A stretch of 64,000 nucleotides of DNA, taken from the NCBI GenBank assembly GCA_940337035.1, contig CALNHX010007696.1, positions 1 to 64,000 on the forward strand, given 5' to 3'. Below, piece after piece: positions 35,249-46,231 of this stretch (position 1 is the stretch's first letter; each line of letters starts with the position of its first letter). The translations under genes and the position numbers were made by a program. The notes under the pieces were generated by a model that worked only from the letters and a program-made list of their open reading frames with translations, was not told where the DNA came from and did no database searches. The DNA comes from Agriotes lineatus. Lineage: Eukaryota > Arthropoda > Insecta > Coleoptera > Elateridae.

Positions 35249-36053
35249 TAGGAAGGATTTAGAAATATGAAATATTTCACATAAAATGTATATACAGTGT
35301 GTATCGGCCAAATGGAATAAATTCAATATCTCCATATTTTGACAGTTCTCACTGATATGCCGAAACATGCAATCGATTTTGATTGTAGCGGATATTTACG
35401 GCCTATTGGTTGCACTAATGGCTCACGTGACTTCTGTCAGTGACTTCACCGACATTTTTTTTTAAATAAAACTGTATGCCAAGTGGCACATCATTGGAAA
35501 GGGCATTGAAAGCGGAATTCATCACTGTATTTGGTTTTCGATTCCCATTCGAAATTAAAGAGGAAAAAAGTAATTTCGAAAATATCAAGTTTAATAAATA
35601 CAAATAAATTACAATTACAGTTAATGTAAGCGATGCTCGAAATGTTCCCCTTGTACGTCCTGGCAGCATCCCAATCTTATATATAAAAATGAATCGCCGT
35701 CTGTTAGTAACGCAAAAACTCGAGAACGACTTGACCGATTTGGATGATTTTTCTTTTGTTGTGTTCGTCTTACTCCCGAGGTGGTTTAGCAAAAAAGAAA
35801 ATTCGGAAAAATCCAAAGGGAAAGCCGGAAAATAAAATCATGTCATAATCCGCATCAGAGCTATTGTGCTGTTTGTGCCGACAATTCTCGGAAGGACAGT
35901 TTTGACCTGGGAGGCCCATCCGCTACCTGCACCCACAGGGGGCGAAGCGAATGCAGGGTCGTCGCAGTCAGTCAGTCAGTCAGACATTCAAATTTGGTTT
36001 GTGTACAAGTGATTGTGAAAACAATTCGGTGTCGTTTTATAGTGTCCGTTACA

Positions 36054-36179
36054 ATGCCAAAGGCACGACGAGCTAACATAGGTCGTCGAAGACAGTCAGC
36101 TGCGCGGGTATCTACTTTACGTGCCAACCGCAATGATGACCAGCGCGCTACGGATAGTGAAAATAGTTGTAGCTATTAG
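36054..36179 (+). pseudogene. Helitron Rep/helicase N-terminus remnant
   Basis: A 41-codon frame, MPKARRANIGRRRQSA and then RANRNDDQRATDSEN, resembles the basic N-terminal start of arthropod Helitron replication-helicase proteins. It stops after 41 codons, and no rolling-circle or helicase motifs follow. It shows that this non-autonomous copy descends from a coding element. Confidence 0.6.
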
Positions 36180-36490
36180 CATGTTTTTAAAATGAAAGAA
36201 ATCGAAAATTCGAATATCGGAAAAACGTTTGCTGAACACGCTAATAGCAGGCAAATCAATGTTCGGGCAGGACAACGTCTGTCGGGTTCGCTACCCCTTA
36301 AGAGGTGAAATGGGGTAAATAAGCCTAAAAATCGATATGGGTGTCGTTATTGCGGTTTTTTAGGACGTTGATTGCGAAAACGGCATTTATTTTTAAGTCC
36401 AAGACGATGGACATGACATAAAATTAAAACTTTATAGTGGTTAAACGGGGTTTCAAATTATTTTTGAACAGAACAACGTTTGCCGGGAGG

Positions 36491-36895
36491 GGATGGAACG
36501 GGACGGGACGGGAAGGGACGAGACGGGACGGGACTGGACGAGACGGGAAGGGACGGGACGGGACTGGACGAGACGGGAAGGGACAGGAAGGGACGGGGCG
36601 GGACGGGACGGGACTGAACTGGACGGGACGGGATGGGACGGGAAGGAATGGGACGAGACGGGACGGACGGGAAGGGATGGGATGAGATGGTAGAGGAGGA
36701 GACAGGACGGGACGGGACGGGACGGGACGGGAAGGGACGGGACGGGACTGAACTGGACGGGACGGGATGGGACGGGAAGGAATGGGACGAGACGGGACGG
36801 ACGGGACGGGAAGGGATGGGATGGGATGGTAGAGGAGGAGACGGGACGGGACGGGACGGGGACGGGGATGGGATGGGATAAGATGGGCTGGGATG
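36491..36895. repeat. GGGAC pentamer minisatellite
   Basis: About 80 variants of GGGAC/GGGAT/GGGAA in tandem inside the Helitron. A larger unit is visible: the ACTGAACTGG variant at 36613 recurs at 36747, 134 bp later. Arginine/glycine/aspartate-rich open frames across it are artefacts. One strand is purine-rich with G-runs. Confidence 0.95.
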
Positions 36896-36932
36896 ACAGA
36901 AACTAATTAGTCATTATTTAATACAGAAATAA

Positions 36933-36968
36933 CGAACCTCGCGCTTACGAAGTCGCGGGTACAGCTAG
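36933..36968 (+). repeat. Internal Helitron 3' terminus
   Basis: ACCTCGCGCTTACGAAGTCG followed by CGGGTACAGCTAG: a short hairpin (CGCG paired with CGCG) then CTAG, the typical Helitron 3' end. It lies 125 bp inside the real end, implying two Helitron copies combined or an end bypassed. Confidence 0.7.
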
Positions 36969-37099
36969 AAAGTAGCATATATTTTTAAGTCCAAGACGAT
37001 GAACATGATATAAAATTAAAACTCTATAGTGGTTAAACGGGGTGTCAGAGACAAATTATTTTTGGGCAAAACAACGTTTGCCGGGCCAGCTAGTCTTAA

Positions 37100-38116
37100 A
37101 TAAAAGTGATGTCTGACATTATTTAACATCTGTGGCGTGATAGATCTAATGGTGTTGGTAATGCATATTTGCAAGTCATCTAAATCGTGTGGTTTAGATT
37201 TGTAAATAGTGGTCTTGAGATATCCCCATAAGAAAAAATCTAGGGAATTAAGGTCTGGTGCCCTCGCGCCATTCTAGCTGTCCTCACCTTCCAATTCAAC
37301 GATTTGGAAAGACAAGGTCAAGCTATTGACGGACATCGCGATGGTAATGCGGTGGCCCTCCATCTTGTTGAAACCATATGTCCGCTTGTATTTATGGATT
37401 TCTTCTGTTGGGGTATACATCAGTGACGGCATTACACGAATTTGAGGAAGAGCCAAGTAATTTGCACCATTGAAGTTCTCATTCAAAAAGAATGGGCCAA
37501 CGATATGGTCTCCTATAATACCTGCCCAGACATTCACCTTTTCAGGTTTTTGGGTATGCATCTCTCTTATCCAGTGAGGATTTTCTGTGGCCCAATAGCG
37601 GTAATTTTGACGATTGACATGTTTGTGGAGGGTAAACGTTGATTCATCTGAAAACAAAACATTTTCTATTCGTATGATATTGTTGTCTACTCTTTCCATC
37701 ATTCGCTCACAAAATTCCACTCTCCTATCAAAGTCGTCTCCACATAGCTCCTGAGTTGGAATTGCCTTATACGGATGCATTTTCTTTTTCTTTAGTATTC
37801 GTGCAACGGAATAGTGACTAATATTATTCTCCAATGTGACTTGTCGAGTAGATGCGTGCGGGTTTTCCTCAAATGTAAGCATGTCGTCTACTTTTGTTTC
37901 GTCGTCCAAAGAAGCACCTTGTTTCTTAATTTGTCGTACATGTCCAAGTTCTCTAGACTGTTTGTCAATTTTGCTAACTGTACCTTGAGATATGGGTGGT
38001 AATTCAGGAAATTTCTCCCTGAAGAGGCAAACAACTTCGTCTTGAGTACGTGTCCTATCTCCATAACCGATCATCATCAGTATAGATATTTTATGAATTT
38101 CAGTTAAATACACCAT
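37100..38116 (-). pseudogene. Tc1/mariner-type transposase, broken
   Basis: Minus-strand start at 38116, MVYLTEIHKISILMMIGYGD. An N-terminal helix-turn-helix region is followed by the DDE domain. The first aspartate is in VLFSDESTF, then comes KVNVWAGIIGDHIVGPFFL. The second motif, WFQQDG, is in another frame after an indel near 37395. The third, APDLNSLDFFLWGYLK, is in yet another frame at about 37260-37200. The C-terminus RHHFYLR near 37110 is cut by the Helitron and continues on its far side (near 35670). At least two frameshifts and an in-frame stop make it inactive. Confidence 0.88.
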
Positions 38117-38740
38117 TCTTGCAGTAAATCTAAATCGACGACTATTTTCAAATTTGCTGTCGGCTGACTTTCAAACTGACTCTAACACTACTTTTTCCTC
38201 GTTAATTTCGAATGAAATTCAATAACCAGACACAGTGCTGAATTCTCCTTTAAATACTCTTTCCAATGATGTGCCACTTGGCATACCGTTTCATTTAAAA
38301 ACCAATAGACCGTAAATATCCACTACATTCAAAATCGATTGACGTGTTTCGGCATATCAGTGACAAGTGTCAAAATATGGAGATATTGAATTTATTCCAT
38401 TTGGCTGATACACACTGTATATTCCAAAATGATGTTGCATTACAGTTGCGACATGTTTCGACGACAGGTCATCTTCATGCTTGGTGCCTCATTGTTAACC
38501 TCTTCGAGGTTTAACCTACAATTTCACCTGGTGAATGGTCTTTATCTTACATTCGTAATAACTAGACTCATTAAGCTATATAAGTATCAGCAATAATTAG
38601 ATAAGGTTAGTTTTACTACTTAGGTATTTTATTTGCCTGAAGATGATTCGTCTTCCAAAAATGTCGCAACTCTAATCCAACTTCATTTTAGAAAATATAT
38701 ACATTTTATGGAGAAGATTTCATATTTTTAATTTTTTCCT

Positions 38741-39007
38741 ACTACTACTACTTTAGTTTATCAGAGTAGGGTATGGGGCTTTTACTCGACTCGGTTGTCT
38801 TTCAACTTTTCTGCGTTCACTAAATAGTCCTACACAATAATTACTCTAATGTACCACTTTTTCTAATTAATTAAAATCAATTCTTTGTTTCCAACCATCC
38901 AATTTTCAGCTTGCACGTTTTTATTAGATCATAATAGCTTCGCGTTCTCGAGAAATACTCGAATATACAGAATGCACTAGGGATATAACTACTGACTATA
39001 TTATACT
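38741..39007. other. Intron sequence between the foldback and a SINE
   Basis: Nothing recognised beyond a T-rich run. Confidence 0.5.
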
Positions 39008-39016
39008 TGCCGTACT

Positions 39017-39234
39017 TTTTTTTTAATTTATCCTAACGACTACCGTTGCCCCTCAGAACTGCTTACGCATTACTTCAATGGGCGCCGGCGCCACCTAACC
39101 TAAGCCTTAACTAAGTGAAAATTCAGACCGCCCGTGCCGAGAGTCGAACTCCCCTCCGCTCCGGCCCGAGCGTGTTTTCAATTGTGAGTTCGGCTACAGC
39201 TGCGGAGGCAACTCGCCCACCGAAGTCCCATACC
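39017..39234 (-). mobile_element. SINE with target duplication and poly(A)
   Basis: On the minus strand the element starts after 39235, has a B-box-like GGAGTTCGACTCTC (about 39147-39160) and a GC-rich body, and ends in a run of nine A at 39017-39025. Both sides carry TGCCGTACT (39008-39016 and 39235-39243), extending to 12 bp with one mismatch. A tRNA-like A-box is not convincing, so the origin of the head is uncertain. Confidence 0.82.
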
Positions 39235-39299
39235 TGCCGTACTGGACATTTCCTCTGCAATTTGTATAATCTTTATTTGGTTTTTTATATTTTGAGGTA

Positions 39300-39605
39300 A
39301 TGACTAATACTGTTTTGTGCGTTAGTGTTTGGTATGGCGTCTTTTAGTTAGTTGAATGTTATTGCCGGTTCTACTGCTGCTGCTTCTACGGTAGTAAGTA
39401 TCTTGCTGACCACGTGTTGACGGTTACTCTGGGGTATTGTTTTGCTTTAGCAAAGTTTGGAAATATTCTTTCCATATCATCATTAGACCCTCTTCGTCTC
39501 TTAGTATGATTCCTCGTTTATCTTCCAGAGCTTTCGTTAAAGCATCCTTCATGAAACAAGCTTGCTTGAATGTTGTTGCCACTGCAGTGTTGCCTATTCA
39601 ATGCA
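39300..39605 (-). pseudogene. LINE fragment from the endonuclease-RT linker
   Basis: The minus strand reads KALEDKRGIILRDEEGLMMI then WKEYFQTLL. This is the IxDxxGxxxxxxxEIxxxWxEYFxxLL pattern between endonuclease and reverse transcriptase in several LINE clades. Further on is a frame resembling EVKDAI. It is small, decayed and bounded only by loss of similarity. Confidence 0.6.
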
Positions 39606-40422
39606 AATTTAGGACATTAATTTAGGATGTGATAGTACTATGTTCAGACTAATCTTTCAGCTAGACATAAATTAAATCTGATAATTAAATAAACTGGGGT
39701 TGCGTGGAGTATAAACCGCTACGCTTTAATGGCATTTCTTTGTATTTTCAAGAAACAGAGATTTGGTGGAAGATATGTAATAAAAAATCGTAGGTACCAG
39801 TTTGTTTAACCTTAAAAAAGTATCTTAAGCAAACCGATTTAAGCCACCTTTCTCTGCTTATTTTATAAAACAGTGTTATTCATTTTTACATATTAGACTT
39901 CTTACTATGGCTGCCTTTCCACCCCACAAATTTAGTTTATTTTCTCAGGTTGAATTTCATTTGACAAAAATGTTTTCCCAGTAGTAATGAAATATGTATA
40001 GGACTTCATATTCTTAACATTCAATACATAAAATTCGCACACTTTCTTTTATTACCTCTGTTCCCAATTTTCACCCTCGGGGGCTGTTGCCGACAGGTAT
40101 TTTGGCAAACGGATATTTCCCGGAACCCTTCTGCTCTTTGATACTTTTGTGGTATTCAATTGCAAGTTTAATGTTTACACAGGCTTACTAGGACAAGCTT
40201 TGCATTTAAATGGAAAATAAGTTTCCAATTTTCTTAAAAGCATCGATACTTCTACTCTTGCTTATTAGCCTCTCTTCGAAGGTAAATGTTTTCTCGTACA
40301 AAATTAATGCTAGAAAAACATCAAATTCACACAACCAAAAAGGAATTTTCTCAATATCATTGGGAATAGAAATGATTTATTTTAAAAGGCAATTTCAACG
40401 CAATCACTATAAAATAATAAAA
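39606..40422. other. Intron sequence, no gene recognised
   Basis: AT-rich with short open frames only. No repeat boundary seen until segment A begins at 40423. Confidence 0.5.
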
Positions 40423-40568
40423 TCTGGTGTGATACACGCACACAACTTCCTTTTACAGTGATATTATAATTGGGCAAAAATTTGATTTTAAATTTTTAAG
40501 CATTTGTCAACAATTTAAAAAAATTACAAATTCTACAAAAGCGGTGCAAAATAGAGCGTTAGGTGAAG

Positions 40569-41135
40569 TGTTTAGGAACCAAAACATAATTTTAACTTTA
40601 AAATTAAATATGCATACATTTCGTAAGCAAACTGTTGCATGCGGAAATTACAACAAAAGCTGTCAGCGTTTATTATGAGCACTGGTCTAATGACCCGGTC
40701 GACAAACTGCAATTTTGCAAACTTGCTATCTATTTGTTATGAAATTGAATACGCAAGTGCATATGCGAGCTGGAACTGGAGCAAAATAACATTAACCTTG
40801 TAATTTACGTCATAGTTAATGTATATAAATAGAAAATATTCTAGTCAATAAACAATACAGTTTTAACATCTGTTCTGTATTCACCCAAACTCTGCCCAAC
40901 GGAAATTAAGTCTTATTAAATTCATCTCGTGTGAGACTGCACGAGACCGTTGGTTCACAACCCTTTTTAATTCCTGCACCCCTAAGACGTATCCTGCAAC
41001 TGTCCAAATTAAAATCATACAGTCCACTATGGAGGTTATAGTGGACTGTATGATTTTAATTTGGACAGTTGCAGGATACGTCTTAGGGGTGCAGGAATTA
41101 AAAAGGGTTGTAAACCAACGGCCTCGTGCAGTCTC
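40569..41135. mobile_element. Probable solo LTR or similar insertion ending in a palindrome
   Basis: Defined by interruption of the composite repeat. It starts TGTTTAGGAACC. It contains GTATATAAATAG (TATA-like, about 40821) and then AATAAACAATACAG (about 40848), with promoter-to-polyadenylation spacing like that of an LTR. It ends in a 203-bp palindrome. I could not find a target duplication, so the exact ends and class are uncertain. Confidence 0.45.
40933..41135. repeat. Near-perfect palindrome, 98-bp arms
   Basis: Arms 40933-41030 and 41038-41135 are complementary, with two mismatches that I can see, around a 7-base loop GGAGGTT. The arm ends read GAGACTGCACGAG and CTCGTGCAGTCTC. Confidence 0.97.
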
Positions 41136-41575
41136 TAAAATTTTAAGCTGAATTCAAAAATGTAATAATATACCGGGTGTTCTATTTAAAATAGAAGTTA
41201 ATAAAAAAATAGAAAAAAAACAAAAGAAACCCATTTTAGAAGTATTCAACTGGAAAATTACATATCTCACATTAATACACATTAAAAATGTAATAAAAAT
41301 GGAAAGTTTGAAAAAAATCGTTAGAGCCGTTTTTGAAAAAATAAAAAAAACTGAAAAATTGCAAGAGTAAACACCTACTTCCGGTTATGCGCTTTTCCTC
41401 AAACGCTTGCTGTCGCATCTACATAAAATAATAAAATTTGGTGTGATACACTCACACAACTTCCTTTTGCAGTGATCTTATAATTGGGCAAAAATTTGAT
41501 TTTAAATTTTTAAGCATTTGTCAAAAATTTAAAAAAATTACAAATTCTACAAAAGCGGTAAAAATTGAATAATAA

Positions 41576-42332
41576 ACTCAACCTTAGCTCAAACACTCTT
41601 GCGATACTCGTTATCAGGCAAGGTAATTAGGTAATGAAAATGATCAACTCTAATATTTGTTAGATTGAATTTTCTACTAGAAGCCTTCGATACAGTGGGT
41701 GTTTGAATGTTATACAAAAGTACAAAGCTTGAAGAAAGTTAATATTTACTTTTCGAAATTTTATAAGAGACCTCACGTTAGCAGAAAGGAGTAAAAATCA
41801 GTTCGAGGTTACGAAATTTGCGCCCTCTGGCGTGAAACTTAACACCTTGGAAAAAGAATGCTTTCCTCTCCCTAGGCGTATAATGAACTATTAAAAGTTA
41901 ATTAACTATTCAAATAATATACTCTTTAAGATTGTACCGTATGGTACAGGAATTTATATTATATTTTCAGAAGTTGTTCTTCTTTTCAAACCCAAAGATC
42001 TATTTTCGAAATAGACCAACCTTCCATTTCATATTTTGTCTGTTAAATCTTTACCAGGCCTTGACATCAATCTGGTCGTCGCTTGCCAAGTTTATCCACG
42101 TAAATATATGCACCACCTTCGTAATTTATGTTCTGAGTCCGAACTGAACCTCCGTCGAAAGTGCATGTGTTCGCGGGAGTTGTAGCATTTGAATAACACA
42201 TATAGTGTGGACAACTTACCTAAATTATAGTTTAAAGCTATTCTCATTAATTAAAGTGCCGGTAATTTTGTTACTCAAACATTCCCACATAACAAACGGA
42301 CCCCCGCGGGTGGGACTCCTTGTTGCATAACA
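41576..42332. other. Intron sequence before LINE copy B
   Basis: No gene recognised. The last 80 bp (with GGACCCCCGCGGGTGGGACT) may be the LINE 5' UTR, but the LINE 5' end could not be fixed. Confidence 0.5.
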
Positions 42333-43523
42333 ATGGTTAAGAGAGATAATCAAAAACTTTCACCTCCAGTAATTCAAAATAAAAAATACTATTTTGAACC
42401 TACCAAACTTATCACAGTCAATAAGTATTATCTTTCAAACGATAGTATACAAAATGCGCAAAATATAATTTATCAAGGCAAATGCGCCACAGCACTCAAC
42501 CAGATGGACACCGACGAACAATCTAAGGCCGAGGCCGCAAGCTCTTCACAAAATAGTGCTAAAATTAAAATTCCACCGATATTTTTGCACTACGCTTCGC
42601 AACTAAAACATCAAGAAATAATAAAGGACCTCAAAGAGCAAGCTAAAGGAGAATTCGAAACAATTCAAAAAGGAGATAAGCTACGAATCAATTTAAGTAC
42701 AATAGAAGATCATAGGAAAATTACTAAATTTTATAGTGATAATAATCTTAGTTATCACACATCCAAAGACCCCGAAACAAACCATTTAACAGTTATAATT
42801 CGTAACCTCCCGGTCTCAATCACAACGGAAGAAGTACTTAAAGAGCTAACAAATTTAAAATATCCGGTGCTAAAAGTAGTACGACTTTATAATAACGACA
42901 AAAAGCCAAGACCACTATGTGCGGTAGATCTAGAAAATACTGAAAACGTTCAAGAAATTATGAAATTAACGAAAATTCAGTATAGTATAATAGAAGTCGA
43001 GCCTAGAAGAAAATCAAAGGACATGCCTCAATGTAAGAAGTGCCAACGCTATGGCCACACCCGCAACTATTGTCGAATGGAACCCCGGTGTGTCAAGTGC
43101 ACAGGTAGCCATTATTACACCAACTGTCCGAAAAAACCTAACGCACCTCCGCAATGCGTTAATTGTGAAGAGTTCCACCCTGCTAACTTCAAATGATGCA
43201 GCTATTTTAAAAAAGTTAGCCGGCAACCAAATGCACAAACCCAAAATCGAGCACAAGCATGGACGTCACCAGTTACTACAAGAGCAACGATCGAGCAGAA
43301 TACCTATCGGCAGAGCCAACAAGATGAACAAGATTATAATAGATCATTCCCTAGACTGCCAACAAAACTTAATAGAAACAACTGTTCAAATAGTCAGGAG
43401 ACGCCAGACTTGTTAACTACTGTTATAACAAAGTTAATAGAACTGCTCATACCACACCTTGACAAAATAATGCCCTGTCCTAAAACGCTATTACCATTAT
43501 TATCTTCCCATGGATCTAAGTAA
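42333..43523 (+). pseudogene. LINE copy B ORF1 (gag-like, one nonsense codon)
   Basis: A 396-codon frame broken by a single TGA at 43194-43196. Residues about 1-150 are a variable N-terminal part. About 150-225 is an RNA-binding-like fold (LTVIIRNLPVSITTEEVLKE). About 230-285 holds three zinc knuckles (CKKCQRYGHTRNYC, CVKCTGSHYYTNC and CVNCEEFHPANF). The frame continues past the stop to TAA at 43521-43523 and overlaps the ORF2 start by 14 bases. Such proteins coat LINE RNA. The truncated product would keep most of the knuckles. Confidence 0.88.
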
Positions 43524-46146
43524 AACACAAATAATTAGTAGTATAACAATTCTAAATTGGAACGCCAACGACATTAAAAAACAGCGAACTATATTAATAG
43601 AATTTATGGCAAGACATAATGCGGACGTGGCATGTATCACAGAAACACATCTTTCTAACACAGAAACATTTAAAGCACCAGGATACCTTGTGTACAGAAA
43701 AGATAAAGTTACACAAAGTGCATCAGGGGGCGTAGCTATTATGGTCAAACGCAAATTAGCTCATTACTCATTAGTTAATTTGGACCTAGAAAACTTAGAA
43801 ACTGTAGCTGTAAAACTGGTACTAGAAAACGATAGTCAGGTCACACTGCATGCAGCCTATAAGCAACCAAATAAGCGAATTTTGGGGGAGGACATAGACA
43901 AAATATTTAACACCAATGAACCAGTATTAGTAATAGGGGACATGAACTGCAAACTCACAGACTGGCGATGTAGAGCAAATAATCCGAATGGCGCGAGGCT
44001 AAACAATATCATGATAAATCACGGTATACAAATATCGATCCCTAATGATTGTACCCACTATCCATATAGACCTGATCACAAAGCCGATGTATTAGACTTT
44101 GTCTTGTTTATAAAATTCTGCAAACCTATCTATCAAACTGTCTTGAACGAACTCGACTCAGATCATTTACCAGTTATTATTTCATTCTACAATCCACCGC
44201 AACAAATCCCGGTATTACCCAAATTAATAGAAGGTAAAATAGACTGGAACATGTTTCATGAGGAACTAGACAAAAATATCAAAAGCCCAGGACGTATTCA
44301 CTCAACAGCTAACATTGACGACGCAGTACAACAATATACTGAAGCAGTGAAAGCCAGCATCCAACCAGCCCTAACTCCATGGAAGCAAAAAAGGCGTAGC
44401 TATCCACATACACCAGTAGAAATATTAAATCTAATCAAATTGAAAAATAGAACTAGGCGTGAATGGCAAAGGACGCGTAGTCCACATCTAAAAGCACTAA
44501 CTAATCAACTCACCCATAAAGTCAGAATGCAACTGGATAACTACAGGTATAGCTTATACAACAGGTACATTGAAGAACTTCAACCACGTGACGCCACGAT
44601 GTGGCAGGCAACGAAGAAGTTAATAAGACAACCAAACATAATACATCCATTGACAGCCAACAATAACACATACATTACCGATCAAGAAAAAAGCAACGCA
44701 TTAGCATCACACCTTGAAGAAGTCTTCACATCTAATGACGCAACCATCACTCAGGACATTTTGCAAGAAGTGAACGAAACAAATAATAATTACGCTAATC
44801 AGAACACGATCGAGTTTGAACCAGCATCACCTGCAGAAATTAAGAAATACATCACAAAACTACCTAACAAAAAATCCCCGGGACCGGATCTAATAACAAA
44901 CGGCATATTGAAACAACTCACCAAGAAATCTTTTGCCTTTTTGGCAACAATTTTTAATGCTTGTCTTAGATTTTGATATTTTCCTAGCAAGTGGAAACAC
45001 GCCCACATACTTCCATTTCACAAAAGTGAAAAGGATAAACACAGATTAGAAAGCTACCGTCCAATTAGTCTACTATCAACCCTTTCAAAACTATTGAAAA
45101 AAGTTATCCACACGCGGCTTCACAATGTACTGAATGAACAAAATATCAATTTCGTTTTAGAAAAAAACATTGGACAACCCACCAATTGATAAGAATCACG
45201 GAAATAATTGAAAAAGGCTTTGAGCACAAGGAATATACTGTTGCGGCTTTCATTGACCTTCAAAATGCTTTTGATAAAGTATGGCATGATGGACTACGTT
45301 ATAAAACTATTAAAATTGGAATACCAAACTACATCGTCAACATTATTACCTCATTTATTAAAGACAGAACATTTGCAGTTAGGGTAAATACAACACTTTC
45401 CAGTAAAAGAGTGATCAAAGCAGGAGTGCCGCAAATAAGATTACTGGGACCAACCTTATTTAACATTTACGTCCATGATCTGCAAACCACTAACAACTCT
45501 ACCCTGGCAATGTTTGCTGATGACACTGCTGTGATAACACAAGGCGAGAATCTTTTAACAGCAGTTAGTTATTTACAATACGCATTAAACGAGATGTGCA
45601 TATGGTTCGATAATTGAAAAATTAAAGTAAACACAATAAAAAACCAGGTAAAAGTATTTACCCTGAAACAAATTAAAAACCTACCGAATGTCAGAATAAA
45701 CCAAAACATAATTGAGTGGAATAGAAGGGACTCGGCAATTAAATATTTGGGGGTCTATCTGGACACCAGGCTGGGATGGGGAATTCATATAAATAAAAAA
45801 ATAAACGAGTGTAATGCGAGACTGGCAATTTTATACCCGCTGATAAACAGAAAGTCACATCTACGCTTGCCCTGTGTGGAGTAATATATCCAAGACGCAT
45901 CTAAGAAAACTCTAAGTGATACAAAATAAAATAATCCGAATAGCAGTGAATGCACCTTGGTTCGTGCGAAACGAACAAGTTCATAGAGAACTGGACATTC
46001 CAAGTATGTCCGACTATCTAAATAAACTATGCAGTAAATTCTTTGATACTATCACCGAGTGCCCCAACGCAGCGTATAGCAACCTTGGTAAAAAAACACA
46101 CACCAAAGACTAAAAAGAAGACTCCCACAAGATTTGTTATTATAAG
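43510..46146 (+). pseudogene. LINE copy B ORF2: endonuclease and reverse transcriptase
   Basis: The start ATG at 43510 lies inside the end of ORF1. Residues 1-220 are an AP-type endonuclease (LNWNANDIKKQRT, CITETHLS, VLVIGDMNCKL, and SDHLPVII at its end). The first frame ends in a TGA at 44974. Past it come FPSKWKHAHILPFHKS and ESYRPISLLSTLSKLL, then an indel near 45170. The polymerase core follows in another frame (45186-45617): AAFIDLQNAFDKVWHDGL (motif A) and AMFADDTAV (motif C). The usual GVPQGSxLGP block reads GVPQIRLLGP. A TGA at about 45615 and an indel near 45880 precede the C-terminal NAPWFVRNEQVHREL region. Catalytic residues are present but the frame is broken. Confidence 0.9.
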
Positions 46147-46231
46147 AAACAGTAATTAACAAATAACTATTTGTGGTTCAGTTTTAAATATTGTACCTAT
46201 ATCATCTGAATCTGTAAGTGAAAGTTATATA

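Larger units (their letters stand above)
35675..37093 (+). mobile_element. Non-autonomous Helitron inserted in the transposase gene
   Basis: Starts TCTTATATATAAAAATGAAT and ends TTGCCGGGCCAGCTAG, the 5'-TC and CTAG-3' termini of insect Helitrons. It sits between A (35674) and T (37094), as this class requires. Removing it makes the flanking transposase codons contiguous, which independently fixes both ends. Inside are a Rep/helicase N-terminus remnant, a GGGAC minisatellite and duplicated 3' segments (36389-36487 and 36982-37084). Confidence 0.93.
35295..38417 (-). mobile_element. Tc1/mariner-superfamily transposon with long TIRs
   Basis: Both ends start CAGTGTGTATC and are flanked by TA (35293-35294 and 38418-38419). 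Inverted-repeat similarity continues for about 230-280 bp (35295-35573 against 38185-38417), with a roughly 46-bp segment present only on the left. The transposase gene lies on the minus strand between them. A Helitron (35675-37093) has landed in its last codons. Confidence 0.92.
35249..38740. mobile_element. Penelope-type terminal foldback, left arm split by a mariner-type element
   Basis: Sequence at 35249-35294 plus 38418-38478 is the inverted match of about 38637-38740. Shared landmarks, in left-arm sense, are ATATGAAAT, ATAAAATGTATA, AGTTGCGACAT and a GAAGATGA motif. The left arm is interrupted at a TA by the 35295-38417 element. The centre (38480-38636) has GCTATATAAG, like the TATATAA in the foldback at 15.4 kb. 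Motifs at 38448-38480 (minus; GAAGATGA then CGAAACATGTCGC) and 38637-38667 (plus; CTGAAGATGA) are hammerhead-like. Confidence 0.65.
40423..41575. repeat. Second copy of the composite repeat, order A-(insert)-B-A
   Basis: Segment A at 40423-40568 and again at 41430-41575. Segment B at about 41136-41425 is truncated at CGCATCTACATA, before its microsatellite part. Compared with the copy at 22.6 kb, A and B are separated by an insertion of about 567 bp (40569-41135). Confidence 0.75.

Noticed and set aside
36437..36881. Arginine/glycine/aspartate-rich frames (DGTGRDGTGRDG-type)
   Set aside because: Direct translation of the GGGAC minisatellite in the Helitron.
42333..46146. LINE copy B as an active element
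   Set aside because: A nonsense codon in ORF1 and several stops and indels in ORF2 disable it.
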